Shown in pieces: positions 46,959-54,253 of a DNA stretch of 64,000 nt (positions are counted from its first letter, which is position 1; each line of letters starts with the position of its first letter). A program made the translations under genes and the position numbers. The notes under the pieces are model-generated. The model was not told where the DNA came from. It saw only the letters and a program-made list of their open reading frames with translations, and did not search any database. The stretch is from contig JAAYCT010000008.1 of NCBI GenBank assembly GCA_012729635.1, positions 62,001 to 126,000 on the forward strand. The letters run 5' to 3'. This stretch comes from Clostridiaceae bacterium. GTDB lineage: Bacteria > Bacillota > Clostridia > Saccharofermentanales > Saccharofermentanaceae.

Positions 46959-48121
46959 TAACCCTCTTTGTTTTTTACTATCAATTCAGCAAGCGCACTT
47001 TGATAGAGTCGGTAATCAAAATACTTAACCGCAGATTGATGTGCTTCCTCACACATTGCTTTTCTCTCCTCAAAAGTCAACTTTTCTGCTCTTCTAAGTG
47101 ATTCCGCAAATGACTCCGCGGTACACTCTGAGACAATAATACCATTAATCTTGTCCTTGATATAATCACTCAGATCTGAGGTGAGATTGCAAATGACGGG
47201 GGTTCCGCTCGCAAGACTCTCGACCACTTTGGTGGGAAAACCGGCTTTTGCATATCTCTGAGTAGGTGAACGCAAAAGAACGGTAAAATCAGCGAACTCA
47301 AGAGCCTCAATGACCTTATCGCGAGATATTCTCCCCAAGAATTGAAGACTATCACCCAGACGATCTATGACCTGTTGATCTACTCCGCATATTTTGCAAA
47401 GTTGTTCCTTTGTAACTCCAGCCACTACTAATTTGATGTTAATTAATTCTTCGGATTCTAACAACGCAAGTCCTTCAATGACAATACTCAAATAATCTTT
47501 TTTCCCCGGAGAGCCTGCATAAAGAATTGTAATTTTTGAATCAAAAACTTTTTTATTTTTTGAAACACCTGTTACATCCATAATCACCGGGATTCGTGCG
47601 ACTACCATTTTTTTCTCTTTGAAGTAATCCTCCAAGTATTTACTTATTGCAATAATCTTAAAACCATTATCAATAAGATGCTTCATCCAAAACTCTTTTT
47701 TTCTGTATTCCAAGCTAATTCTTCCAAATCGGAATTGCTCATGAGAATACCATTCCACGCTGTCATGTAAAAGCATGATTCTTTTTTCTTTTGCAAAGCG
47801 TTTCACATAGATCAATGTTGAAGTAGGAATCGTCATCACTAATATTGCATCAAAAGGTCCGTTATCATTAATTACATGTTTTATATGTTTCGTGAACCAA
47901 ATGAAGTCAAACAGTTTATTCAATCGACCATTCCTAGAGCCTCTTAATGACAAATAACTTATTCCGTCATATTCTTTCATCTTAAATTCAGTACATTCAC
48001 CTCGAGCCACAATAATCACTTCATATCCATTGCGTTGAAATAATTTGGCTATATAGTGCATTCGAACCGTTTCGGCAAATCCGTCAGGATACTTATACAT
48101 CGATAAAATTAGCGCTTTCAT
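46958..48121 (-). CDS. Glycosyltransferase, GT4 family
   Basis: 387 aa. ALILSMYKYPDGFAETVRMHYIAKLFQRNGYEVIIVARG, FAKEKRIMLLHDSVEWYS on the acceptor side; KITILYAGSPGKKDYLSIVIEGLALL, LVVAGVTKEQL, LQFLGRISRDKVIEALEFADFTVLLRSPTQRYAKAGFPTKVVESLASGTPVICN with the E-x-type donor motif near 285-300. The GSPGKKDYL loop is the GT4 nucleotide-binding loop. GAGGGT lies before the ATG. TAATG overlap with the following acetyltransferase shows coupling. Confidence 0.87.
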   Translation of the reverse strand: MKALILSMYKYPDGFAETVRMHYIAKLFQRNGYEVIIVARGECTEFKMKEYDGISYLSLRGSRNGRLNKLFDFIWFTKHIKHVINDNGPFDAILVMTIPTSTLIYVKRFAKEKRIMLLHDSVEWYSHEQFRFGRISLEYRKKEFWMKHLIDNGFKIIAISKYLEDYFKEKKMVVARIPVIMDVTGVSKNKKVFDSKITILYAGSPGKKDYLSIVIEGLALLESEELINIKLVVAGVTKEQLCKICGVDQQVIDRLGDSLQFLGRISRDKVIEALEFADFTVLLRSPTQRYAKAGFPTKVVESLASGTPVICNLTSDLSDYIKDKINGIIVSECTAESFAESLRRAEKLTFEERKAMCEEAHQSAVKYFDYRLYQSALAELIVKNKEG

Positions 48122-48243
48122 TGATTACCCTCTCATCGTATGCAAGTTTCTATTTATCAAAATCCTTATATAGATTCAATCATAGACTAATAGGAAATTT
48201 CTTTCGTTTATCCGGCGATTATGCTTCTCATTACAAACTTCAA

Positions 48244-49365
48244 CTACTTCTCCCCTTCGGTTAATTGTTTCCACTCTCGCATATACTCCTGGAAAACAAG
48301 CTCTACACAATAATGTGTACGGATTTTTCTCATTGCGTTATTTCCCAAAAGCACTCTCCGGGCTTTATCGGCAATTAATCCTTCTAATGCATTCACTATA
48401 TCACTCGAATCCTCTTTATTAATGAGCACACCACAGTCATTTTCGAGCATATCGGGAATTGCACCCACTTTTGTGGCAATGATCGGCTTAGACAGCGTCA
48501 TAGCTTCAAGAATGACATTGGGGAAGCCCTCAGTGTAACTTGGAAGAATGAAGATTTCCGAAGAATTAAGTAAATTCATGGCCTCTTCATGGTTTTTTTC
48601 GCCTTCGAAATTCACGCCTTCAAAGGAGTATTTCTCCCTCAAATACGCAAGATATTTGGGCAGACAAGGACCAACCAGAAGCAGAGCCCAATCCGTATGT
48701 TTTTCGAAAACCTGCTTCCACGCAAGTAAAAGTTCTTCAATTCCCTTTTCTTTTATCAGCCATCCGAGAAACACGACTTTTTTACTTTTTTTGTCTGCGG
48801 GTTCCGGAAGCTTCGATATGTCCACAGGATTGGGAATATATACAACTTTTGTATCTGGTAGATATTTCCGAATTGATCGACAGGTTTCATTATCAATCGT
48901 CACCACTTCTGAGGCAAGCATGATTGCTTTTGATATGTGCCTCCATTCGCGAGTATTGTTGTCTGCGATTTGACTGATACGCCCAAATCGTATGTGATAA
49001 ACAGTCGGAATATGTTCTTTTTTTGCTTTTTTTAGAAGAGCAATATCCCTAAATATGGCGAGTTGTCCGCTTGTGGTTATATGAATCACGTCTGGACGAC
49101 TATTCTTGATGATGCCACTCAGAACTATTCTTTTTTTTATCATTGAAAATCCGCCATCAACGACCCTATTCCAAAGAGTTCTCCCTTCTGTCGCCCTGAG
49201 TTTTGATGCAGTGTTCAAAATTGCACACTCAACATCATCACGGTTTTCTGAAATGTAACTATTAATTAAGCGAGTCCAGTTTGCAATTCCGCCATAAGGA
49301 GGTGGAACAGGCGCAATGAGGCATAATCTCATTTTTGTATAATTCGAATTATACTCGTTTAGCAT
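48244..49365 (-). CDS. Glycosyltransferase, GT4 family
   Basis: 373 aa. Starts MLNEYNSNYTKMRLCLIAPVPPPYGGIANWTRLI with the acceptor-side PPPYGGIA loop, then KSKKVVFLGWLIKEKGIEELLLAWKQVF, LLVGPCLPKYLAYLREKYSFEGVNFEGEKNHEEAMNLLNSSEIFILPSYTEGFPNVILEAMTLSKPIIATKVGAIPDML: a full GT4 donor site with E-G-F-P-N-V-I-L-E (E-x7-E). ATG 49365 follows AAGGAG by 6 nt; the in-frame codon at 49410 lies in the IS relic and lacks a site. Last gene of the cassette between the two IS relics. Confidence 0.88.
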   Translation of the reverse strand: MLNEYNSNYTKMRLCLIAPVPPPYGGIANWTRLINSYISENRDDVECAILNTASKLRATEGRTLWNRVVDGGFSMIKKRIVLSGIIKNSRPDVIHITTSGQLAIFRDIALLKKAKKEHIPTVYHIRFGRISQIADNNTREWRHISKAIMLASEVVTIDNETCRSIRKYLPDTKVVYIPNPVDISKLPEPADKKSKKVVFLGWLIKEKGIEELLLAWKQVFEKHTDWALLLVGPCLPKYLAYLREKYSFEGVNFEGEKNHEEAMNLLNSSEIFILPSYTEGFPNVILEAMTLSKPIIATKVGAIPDMLENDCGVLINKEDSSDIVNALEGLIADKARRVLLGNNAMRKIRTHYCVELVFQEYMREWKQLTEGEK

Positions 49366-49409
49366 ATTTTTCTCCTTATACCTTGGCTGATTTTTATTCT
49401 GCACATTCA

Positions 49410-49763
49410 CTAGTATTGAAATGTACTATGGAACTCCAACACAATTTTGGACAGGTATTTAATCATCACATTTTTGAAGACTAAGATTCTACATTTGAGC
49501 CATTGCAATGGACTTAAGTAGTCGAGACGTTTCCGTATTCTTCTTTTGTTGTAGAATCCCTCAATGCAAGCAAACATCTTCTGTCTAGTTTTAACTCTTG
49601 TCTGGAAGCGCTTCCAGTGTACGGTTTCTTCCTTGAGATTGGCGAAGAAGTTTTCACTCCTGCTGTAATCTCCCGGAGTCCCTTTACGCAAACAACTCTG
49701 CCGCATCCCATACCGATTCTGAGTAATTCCCACGCTGTTCCATCTTAGCAAATTGTCTATCAT
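49410..49763 (-). pseudogene. IS3-family transposase relic, copy B
   Basis: Minus-strand frame of 117 codons whose middle reads as the end of an IS3 OrfB: SENFFANLKEETVHWKRFQTR (last Glu of the DDE set kept), then RQKMFACIEGFYNKRRIRKRLDYLSPLQW. The part before (about 1-40) is degraded: the usual MSRKGnxyDNA motif appears as CLRKGTPGDYSR. The first two catalytic Asp residues and the OrfA are missing, and upstream sequence to about 49.82 kb continues as broken homology. A TGTCCAAAATTGTG stretch near 49440-49455 may be an IS end. DNA-level homology with 43070-43185 in opposite orientation. Confidence 0.7.
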
Positions 49764-50147
49764 ATCAGCATGATCCCAATTATGTTTGCCCGAGTATTCT
49801 TGAGTACATTTGTCCCTTCAAAATACTTTGGGTGTTAATACTCCATCGATCGGATTGATGACGCAACCAATACTGTAACGATCCGCGTTTGAGCATTTTT
49901 TCCGATTCGAGTGCATATTTCGTCAAAAAAATCCCGATGCAAGAATATCGTCAATTAGCAATAATTACCACATGTGCCCTCGGGCAGATTTCATTGAGTT
50001 CTGTACATCACAGAGTTCTTTTGCAGGAAATGCGTCCCACATATAGGTTTGGTAAAAAACTTCAATCCTTTCATTTTTTCTTCTGATTTTCGAGCGTTTC
50101 CCGAACTGTTCTATCGGAGAGAAATCATAATGTTCAGCATGGTCTCC
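49764..50147. other. Gene-free AT-rich segment next to IS relic B
   Basis: 384 bp with no supported gene. The 49764-49820 part seems to extend the decayed transposase (minus-strand TQEYSGKHNW in place of the HSDRG motif region). Beyond that I see no recognisable feature. Confidence 0.4.
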
Positions 50148-51455
50148 TTATATCTCATCCAAAGTTTTCCGTAATAGACTGATGTATTTTTCGGTACATA
50201 TTTCAGTAGTATATTTTCTTTCAAAAAGTTGTCTGGCATTCTCACCCATGTTTTGTCGTTTCTCTTCATCACTTCTGAGTTCATCAATGCTACGAATCAA
50301 AGCCTCTACGTCCCCGATCTCGACAGAAAATCCTGCGTCGTGCTCAACTAATTCTCTGGACAGTTCGGCATCTCGATTCATGATTGAAATAACCGGTTTA
50401 CCTGCCATCAAATAACTGTATGTTTTGCTGGGCATTGCAAGATCCGAGAGCCCGCTATTGAGCGTAACGACGAACACATCACTATCATTAAGCGCCCGCA
50501 AATAATCATCGCCGTGAAGATAATCGGATATATAAACATTTTGCAAGGCATTTTGTTCAACCTGATTACGCAAGTGTGTAAATTTGTTACCATGTCCCGC
50601 AAACATAAATCCTACACTATCCGAATTCATCCTCTTGATGGCGCATATGAGTGTATCAACATCCTGAGCCGTCCCGATATTTCCAAAATATGAGACAATA
50701 AATCGGTTTTTCAATTCTTGGTGTTCGATGATTCGGGTTACACTCGTTTTTTGCATTCTATCCATCGTCACGTTTTGATACCAATTGTAAATAACACTTA
50801 CTTGCTCTTCTTTCAGTCCCTTACGGTTTGCAAGAAGAAAACGCTTCATATCTTCGGAAATAACCACCACATGATGAACAATCCGGAAAAGAGACTTGTT
50901 AATGCGAATCATTAATGAACTCAGAATACCGTTATTCTTTATTTTATTGGTCGCGATAGCAATTTCAGGATATGCATCAAAACACACAAAGATCACTTTG
51001 ATTCCGTACAGCTTATACGCAAGAGACGCCACCATCGGCAAGATGGGCGGATTGGAATACACGATCAGTGTTCTGTATTTTTTGAATCTTCGAATTCTCA
51101 ACAGTACTTCCAATGTGAAGGAAAAGAAGTTAATCAAACGACCCATCCGACTGCTTCTTTTCGTTTGAATGTACCGAAGTCTTCGTATGCCAATTTTTCT
51201 GTGTGTTTCTTCAATGGCAACTCTCTTGTTGCAGTACTCCTTCGGACAACCGCAAAGAACATCTACCGACAATCCGGCTTCTGCTAAAGCAACCGCTGTA
51301 TCATACGGGAGTGTTGCCGAAGACACATATTCAGGGTAAAAAAACTGACATAAAAACAGCACATCTTTCATTTTCGAATCTGAAGTACCCTCCTTCAAAC
51401 GAACATTCTGGAAAAATAAATCTCGATAAAAACTTGAAGCAATTGTATCTTTCAT
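50148..51455 (-). CDS. Glycosyltransferase, GT4 family (WcaI/WbuB-like)
   Basis: 435 aa. After a 28-residue polar start, VLFLCQFFYPEYVSSATLPYDTAVALAEAGLSVDVLCGCP and TLIVYSNPPILPMVASLAYKLYGIKVIFVCFDAYPE match the WcaI/WbuB group of GT4 enzymes, which often add L-FucNAc or fucose in O-antigen and colanic acid clusters. Donor half: FIVSYFGNIGTAQDVDTLICAIKRM, FMFAGHGNKF, YISDYLHGDDYLRALNDSDVFVVTLNSGLSDLAMPSKTYSYLMAGKPVIS. A WbuB-like FucNAc transferase would fit capEFG, but this is inference. ATG 51455 has AAGAGAG upstream; Met29 (51371) is an alternative. First transferase gene after cpsCD. Confidence 0.85.
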   Translation of the reverse strand: MKDTIASSFYRDLFFQNVRLKEGTSDSKMKDVLFLCQFFYPEYVSSATLPYDTAVALAEAGLSVDVLCGCPKEYCNKRVAIEETHRKIGIRRLRYIQTKRSSRMGRLINFFSFTLEVLLRIRRFKKYRTLIVYSNPPILPMVASLAYKLYGIKVIFVCFDAYPEIAIATNKIKNNGILSSLMIRINKSLFRIVHHVVVISEDMKRFLLANRKGLKEEQVSVIYNWYQNVTMDRMQKTSVTRIIEHQELKNRFIVSYFGNIGTAQDVDTLICAIKRMNSDSVGFMFAGHGNKFTHLRNQVEQNALQNVYISDYLHGDDYLRALNDSDVFVVTLNSGLSDLAMPSKTYSYLMAGKPVISIMNRDAELSRELVEHDAGFSVEIGDVEALIRSIDELRSDEEKRQNMGENARQLFERKYTTEICTEKYISLLRKTLDEI

Positions 51456-51577
51456 CTGATCTCTCTTTTCCCTTGTTCACACCGTTGCTCATTATCAAGT
51501 CAAAAAGCAAATTATCATTTCAAATAACTTGTGCAAATCAAAACCGTTGACTCGACGTTATGTCATCTTTTCAAAAC

Positions 51578-52411
51578 TTATCCCCCCGGTCTCATCGGAG
51601 GTCGGCGGATCGGGGCTTTGGGGGCAGGCTTGGGCGGGGGCGGCTCGGGATTCGGTTTGGCGGTGCTGTTCGCGGAGACAAGCTTCTCCGAAGCGGGCCG
51701 GGCGGGGCGGCCGGGCGGGCGTTTTGGGCTCTTGGTGTCGACTCCGTAGCCGTAGCCGTAACCGTAGACACCCTCCTTTTTGCCGGTGTGATTGAGAACC
51801 GCTCCGATGACATTCGCGTTCGCGCGAATGAGTGTCGTATAGGCTTCCTTAAGCGATTCGCGACGGGTCTTGGCGTTCCGGACGACCAGGATTACCCCGT
51901 CGACGAGGGACGCGATGATCTGCGTATCCGGAACCAGAAGGATCGGCGGTGTGTCCATTATGATGTAATCGAATTCCTTCCGAAGCTCCTCCAGAAGATT
52001 CCGGAATCGGTCCGAAGTGAGGAAACGACTGGGATTGCTCGGCTTGCGACCCGCCGTAATCAGGTATAAATTCGGCACTTTGGCCTTATAGACGAATTGG
52101 CGCCAGTCCGCATCCTGAGAAATAATATCGCTCAAACCGCGCGTATTCACGAGATTAAAGAGAAGGTGTGCGCTCGGATTGCGCATATCCGCGTCGATCA
52201 GAAGGGTTTTCTTGTCCGAAGCGGCCATCGCCGCCGCGGTATTGGCCGCGATCGTCGTTTTCCCCTCCGCGGGAAGTGCGGACGTAAAGATCAGTGTCCT
52301 TTGTCGGGCTTCGACGAACGAGAAATCGATATTCGCCTTCAATTTTCCGAAAATCGACGCGATCGCCAGATCCGGATTTCGTCCGGCTCCGATCCGTAAC
52401 TTTTCGTTCAT
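51578..52411 (-). CDS. cpsD: Capsule tyrosine kinase (CpsD/CapB-type BY-kinase)
   Basis: 277 aa cytoplasmic bacterial tyrosine kinase that controls polymerisation/export with CpsC. Walker A SALPAEGKTT (44-53), Walker A' LLIDADMR (70-77), Walker B YIIMDTPP (149-156). A Tyr cluster GVYGYGYGYG (Tyr216, 218, 220, 222) is the autophosphorylation tail. Unlike standard CpsD proteins, about 50 more residues follow (228-277), rich in Pro, Lys, Arg and Ala, with no Tyr. GGAGG precedes the ATG. 83 bp after cpsC; no CpsB-type phosphatase gene is present. Confidence 0.92.
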   Translation of the reverse strand: MNEKLRIGAGRNPDLAIASIFGKLKANIDFSFVEARQRTLIFTSALPAEGKTTIAANTAAAMAASDKKTLLIDADMRNPSAHLLFNLVNTRGLSDIISQDADWRQFVYKAKVPNLYLITAGRKPSNPSRFLTSDRFRNLLEELRKEFDYIIMDTPPILLVPDTQIIASLVDGVILVVRNAKTRRESLKEAYTTLIRANANVIGAVLNHTGKKEGVYGYGYGYGVDTKSPKRPPGRPARPASEKLVSANSTAKPNPEPPPPKPAPKAPIRRPPMRPGG

Positions 52412-52494
52412 GATGGTCGGCCTCCTTTTGAATCGAGCCGGACACGGTCTCGCGACCGGCTCATATGCGCTGCGCCGCTTTCCCGGCGCGGGGG

Positions 52495-53190
52495 TCAGTC
52501 TTCGATGATCCTCGGGATACTTCCGAGGACGGGAATGCCCAGTAATTCGGTGATCTGCTCCTCGCTCTTGATCGAGCGGTCGAGAATCTCTACGAGAAAA
52601 GCCAAACCGAAGCCGAAAACGAGTCCGACCGCGAAGCCCAAAGCGGCGTTGCGCGGTCGATTCGGGGAAACCGGCACAGCCGGAAGCCGGGCTTCATCGA
52701 TGATCTGGACGTTGTCCATCTTCATGAACTCGATCACTTCTTTCTGGAAAATGCGGGTCACCGAATTGGCGATCGCCTGCGCGAGAGCGGGATCTCCGTC
52801 CCGGACCGAGATATGGATGATCTCGGTATCCTTGGCGGACGAGACATTGATTTTCTCGGCGAGCCGTGCGGTCGTCATCGGCAGACGCTGCTCGGCGATC
52901 ACCTGCTCGAGCACCCGGTTGGTCTTGCAAAGAACACTGTAGGAGTTCACGAGTTTGACATTCAACGTGTAATCATTGTAGGTAAGCGGATCGGTGCCGG
53001 CTTCCGCGCTCTTGACACTGCTGACGATGATCGTCGACTTTGCCTCGTAGACATCGTCCTGAAAAAGATACGTGATCAGCGTTGCCCCGACCCCGATGAC
53101 GATCGTTACGATGAGCATCAGCCAGAATCGTTTGCGCAGCATGGTAATGATTTGTTCGATACCGATCTCCGTCGTCGTATCCGAGCTCAT
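52495..53190 (-). CDS. cpsC: Capsule polymerisation regulator/kinase activator (CpsC, Wzz domain)
   Basis: 231 aa, Wzz-domain membrane protein: span 1 at about 22-43, followed by VYEAKSTIIVSSVKSAEAG, a short external domain, and PNRPRNAALGFAVGLVFGFGLAFLVEILDRSIKSEEQITELLGIPVLGSIP at the end (span 2 at about 181-203 with the Pro-rich motif and the kinase-activating tail). It activates CpsD. GGAGGGG eight bases before the ATG. First gene of the whole minus-strand polysaccharide region, with a promoter about 40 bp upstream. Confidence 0.92.
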   Translation of the reverse strand: MSSDTTTEIGIEQIITMLRKRFWLMLIVTIVIGVGATLITYLFQDDVYEAKSTIIVSSVKSAEAGTDPLTYNDYTLNVKLVNSYSVLCKTNRVLEQVIAEQRLPMTTARLAEKINVSSAKDTEIIHISVRDGDPALAQAIANSVTRIFQKEVIEFMKMDNVQIIDEARLPAVPVSPNRPRNAALGFAVGLVFGFGLAFLVEILDRSIKSEEQITELLGIPVLGSIPRIIED

Positions 53191-53228
53191 TTCTTCCCCT
53201 CCGGTTCAATACTTCCGCTATTGTATTT

Positions 53229-53257
53229 ATGATAAACATCGGAGAAGCAATCAACAA
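53229..53257 (-). promoter_or_regulatory. Promoter of cpsC-cpsD
   Basis: Minus strand -35 TTGTTG (53257-53252), 17-nt spacer, -10 TATCAT (53234-53229). Leaves a leader of about 30 nt before cpsC. An 11-bp imperfect palindrome CATGTTACATG lies upstream (53302-53292) and could be a regulator site. Confidence 0.5.
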
Positions 53258-53325
53258 CCGATAATTCATATCGCAATACACTAGTTAGCATCATGTAACA
53301 TGACGGAAAAACAATCCGCCGCACC

Positions 53326-53354
53326 AAAAAAACCATTGGCGGACGCGAAGTCCG
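53326..53354 (-). terminator. Weak terminator candidate after the ECF gene
   Basis: Minus strand CGGAC/GTCCG stem with a 5-nt TTCGC loop (53354-53340), then CCAATGG, then seven T (53332-53326). The gap between stem and T-run is longer than ideal. Together with the cpsC promoter it fills the 302-bp gap 53191-53492. Confidence 0.3.
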
Positions 53355-53492
53355 TGCAATCCGATTCCAAGCGCAGTGAAAACCGCTCCTGTCACTAATC
53401 TAGCACAAAGAGTATCCCATTGACGGTACATTATCAATATTTTGCGGAATTTTTTCCGTTTATTGCAAAAAATCGCTCGTTCGCTTTGCCGG

Positions 53493-54089
53493 TCAGTCCT
53501 TCAGCAATCGGGTGTACGAACGAAATTTCCGGAGCGCGACGGTCAGAACGGACGCGACCGCAATCGCCGCGACCGCCTGGATCAGATTCGCGGGTACCTG
53601 CGCGGCGGCAACGGCAAACCCGTACATCAGTCCCTCAAAGAGAAAATATCCGCCGACCATGATCGTTTCCGCGACCGCGAACGCAAAGGCTTTTCGCTTG
53701 ACCGACGGCTCGCTTTTTCGAAGGATCAGTCCGGCGCACAGGCCGAGAAGTCCCTTGATCACAAACGTCGCCGGTATGTAAACGGTATAACCGAGTGCCA
53801 AATCACTGAGCGCGGAGCCGATGGCCGCCGGGAAAAAGACCCAAGGTCCGAACAGATACGCGCAAAGGAGGATCATCCCGTCCCCGAAGTTCATATAGCC
53901 GAGACCCGAAGGAATCATAAGCAGGGTCGCCGCGAAAATCAGTGCCGCCGCCAGGCCCAGAAACGTAATCGTAAAAACGGGCTTACGGCCGAACCGCCGG
54001 TCCGTGCCCCGCGGTCCGTTTGCGTCGTTGCGGTCACTTTCGGTATTCTCCGTCCGGATTTCCGGGTTCTTATCGTTTGGATGGTTCAT
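53493..54089 (-). CDS. ECF transporter S component (substrate-binding), probably vitamin B6-related
   Basis: 198 aa. A polar N-terminal tail of about 37 residues, then 5-6 hydrophobic spans: FTITFLGLAAALIFAATLLMIP, MNFGDGMILLCAYLFGPWVFFPAAIGSALSDLALGYTVYIPATFVIKGLLGLCAGLI, FAVAETIMVGGYFLFEGLMYG. The NFGD and G.SALSD.ALGY..Y.P.T...KG pattern is that of ECF S components (ECF-type riboflavin/folate/pyridoxine family). AAGGAGG precedes the ATG. It is divergent from a MocR/PdxR-type regulator, the arrangement seen for PdxU-type vitamin B6 transporters. The energising EcfAAT genes are not in the window, as usual for group II S components. Confidence 0.8.
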   Translation of the reverse strand: MNHPNDKNPEIRTENTESDRNDANGPRGTDRRFGRKPVFTITFLGLAAALIFAATLLMIPSGLGYMNFGDGMILLCAYLFGPWVFFPAAIGSALSDLALGYTVYIPATFVIKGLLGLCAGLILRKSEPSVKRKAFAFAVAETIMVGGYFLFEGLMYGFAVAAAQVPANLIQAVAAIAVASVLTVALRKFRSYTRLLKD

Positions 54090-54125
54090 GTTGTGCCTCC
54101 TTGGTTTGTCTTGCTATCATACCGC

Positions 54126-54179
54126 CGGTTTGATACCATTGAAAGGGTCAGTTTATAAGTTTTTGATGGTGCCAGTTTT
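54126..54179. promoter_or_regulatory. Candidate MocR/PdxR operator sites in the divergent region
   Basis: Three related motifs: TGGTATCAAACC on the minus strand (54138-54127), GGGTCAGTTT on the plus strand (54145-54154) and TGGTGCCAGTTT on the plus strand (54167-54178). A shared core is GGTnnCA(G/A)(T/A). TTTATAAG (54152-54159) lies between them. MocR proteins bind direct repeats between divergent genes, so this is a reasonable operator. The motif reading is mine and unsupported by alignment. Confidence 0.4.
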
Positions 54180-54253
54180 GCGCGAAAACCGCTTCTGTTC
54201 CGGATCCCTTCCGGCAAAGGGCAAATCGATCGCCGGCGCCGGAAAGGTTGATC

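Noticed and set aside
43070-49763. Active IS3 element or composite transposon
   Set aside because: Both transposase copies are truncated, and copy A has in-frame stops; no intact orfA or orfB remains, so present mobility is not supported.
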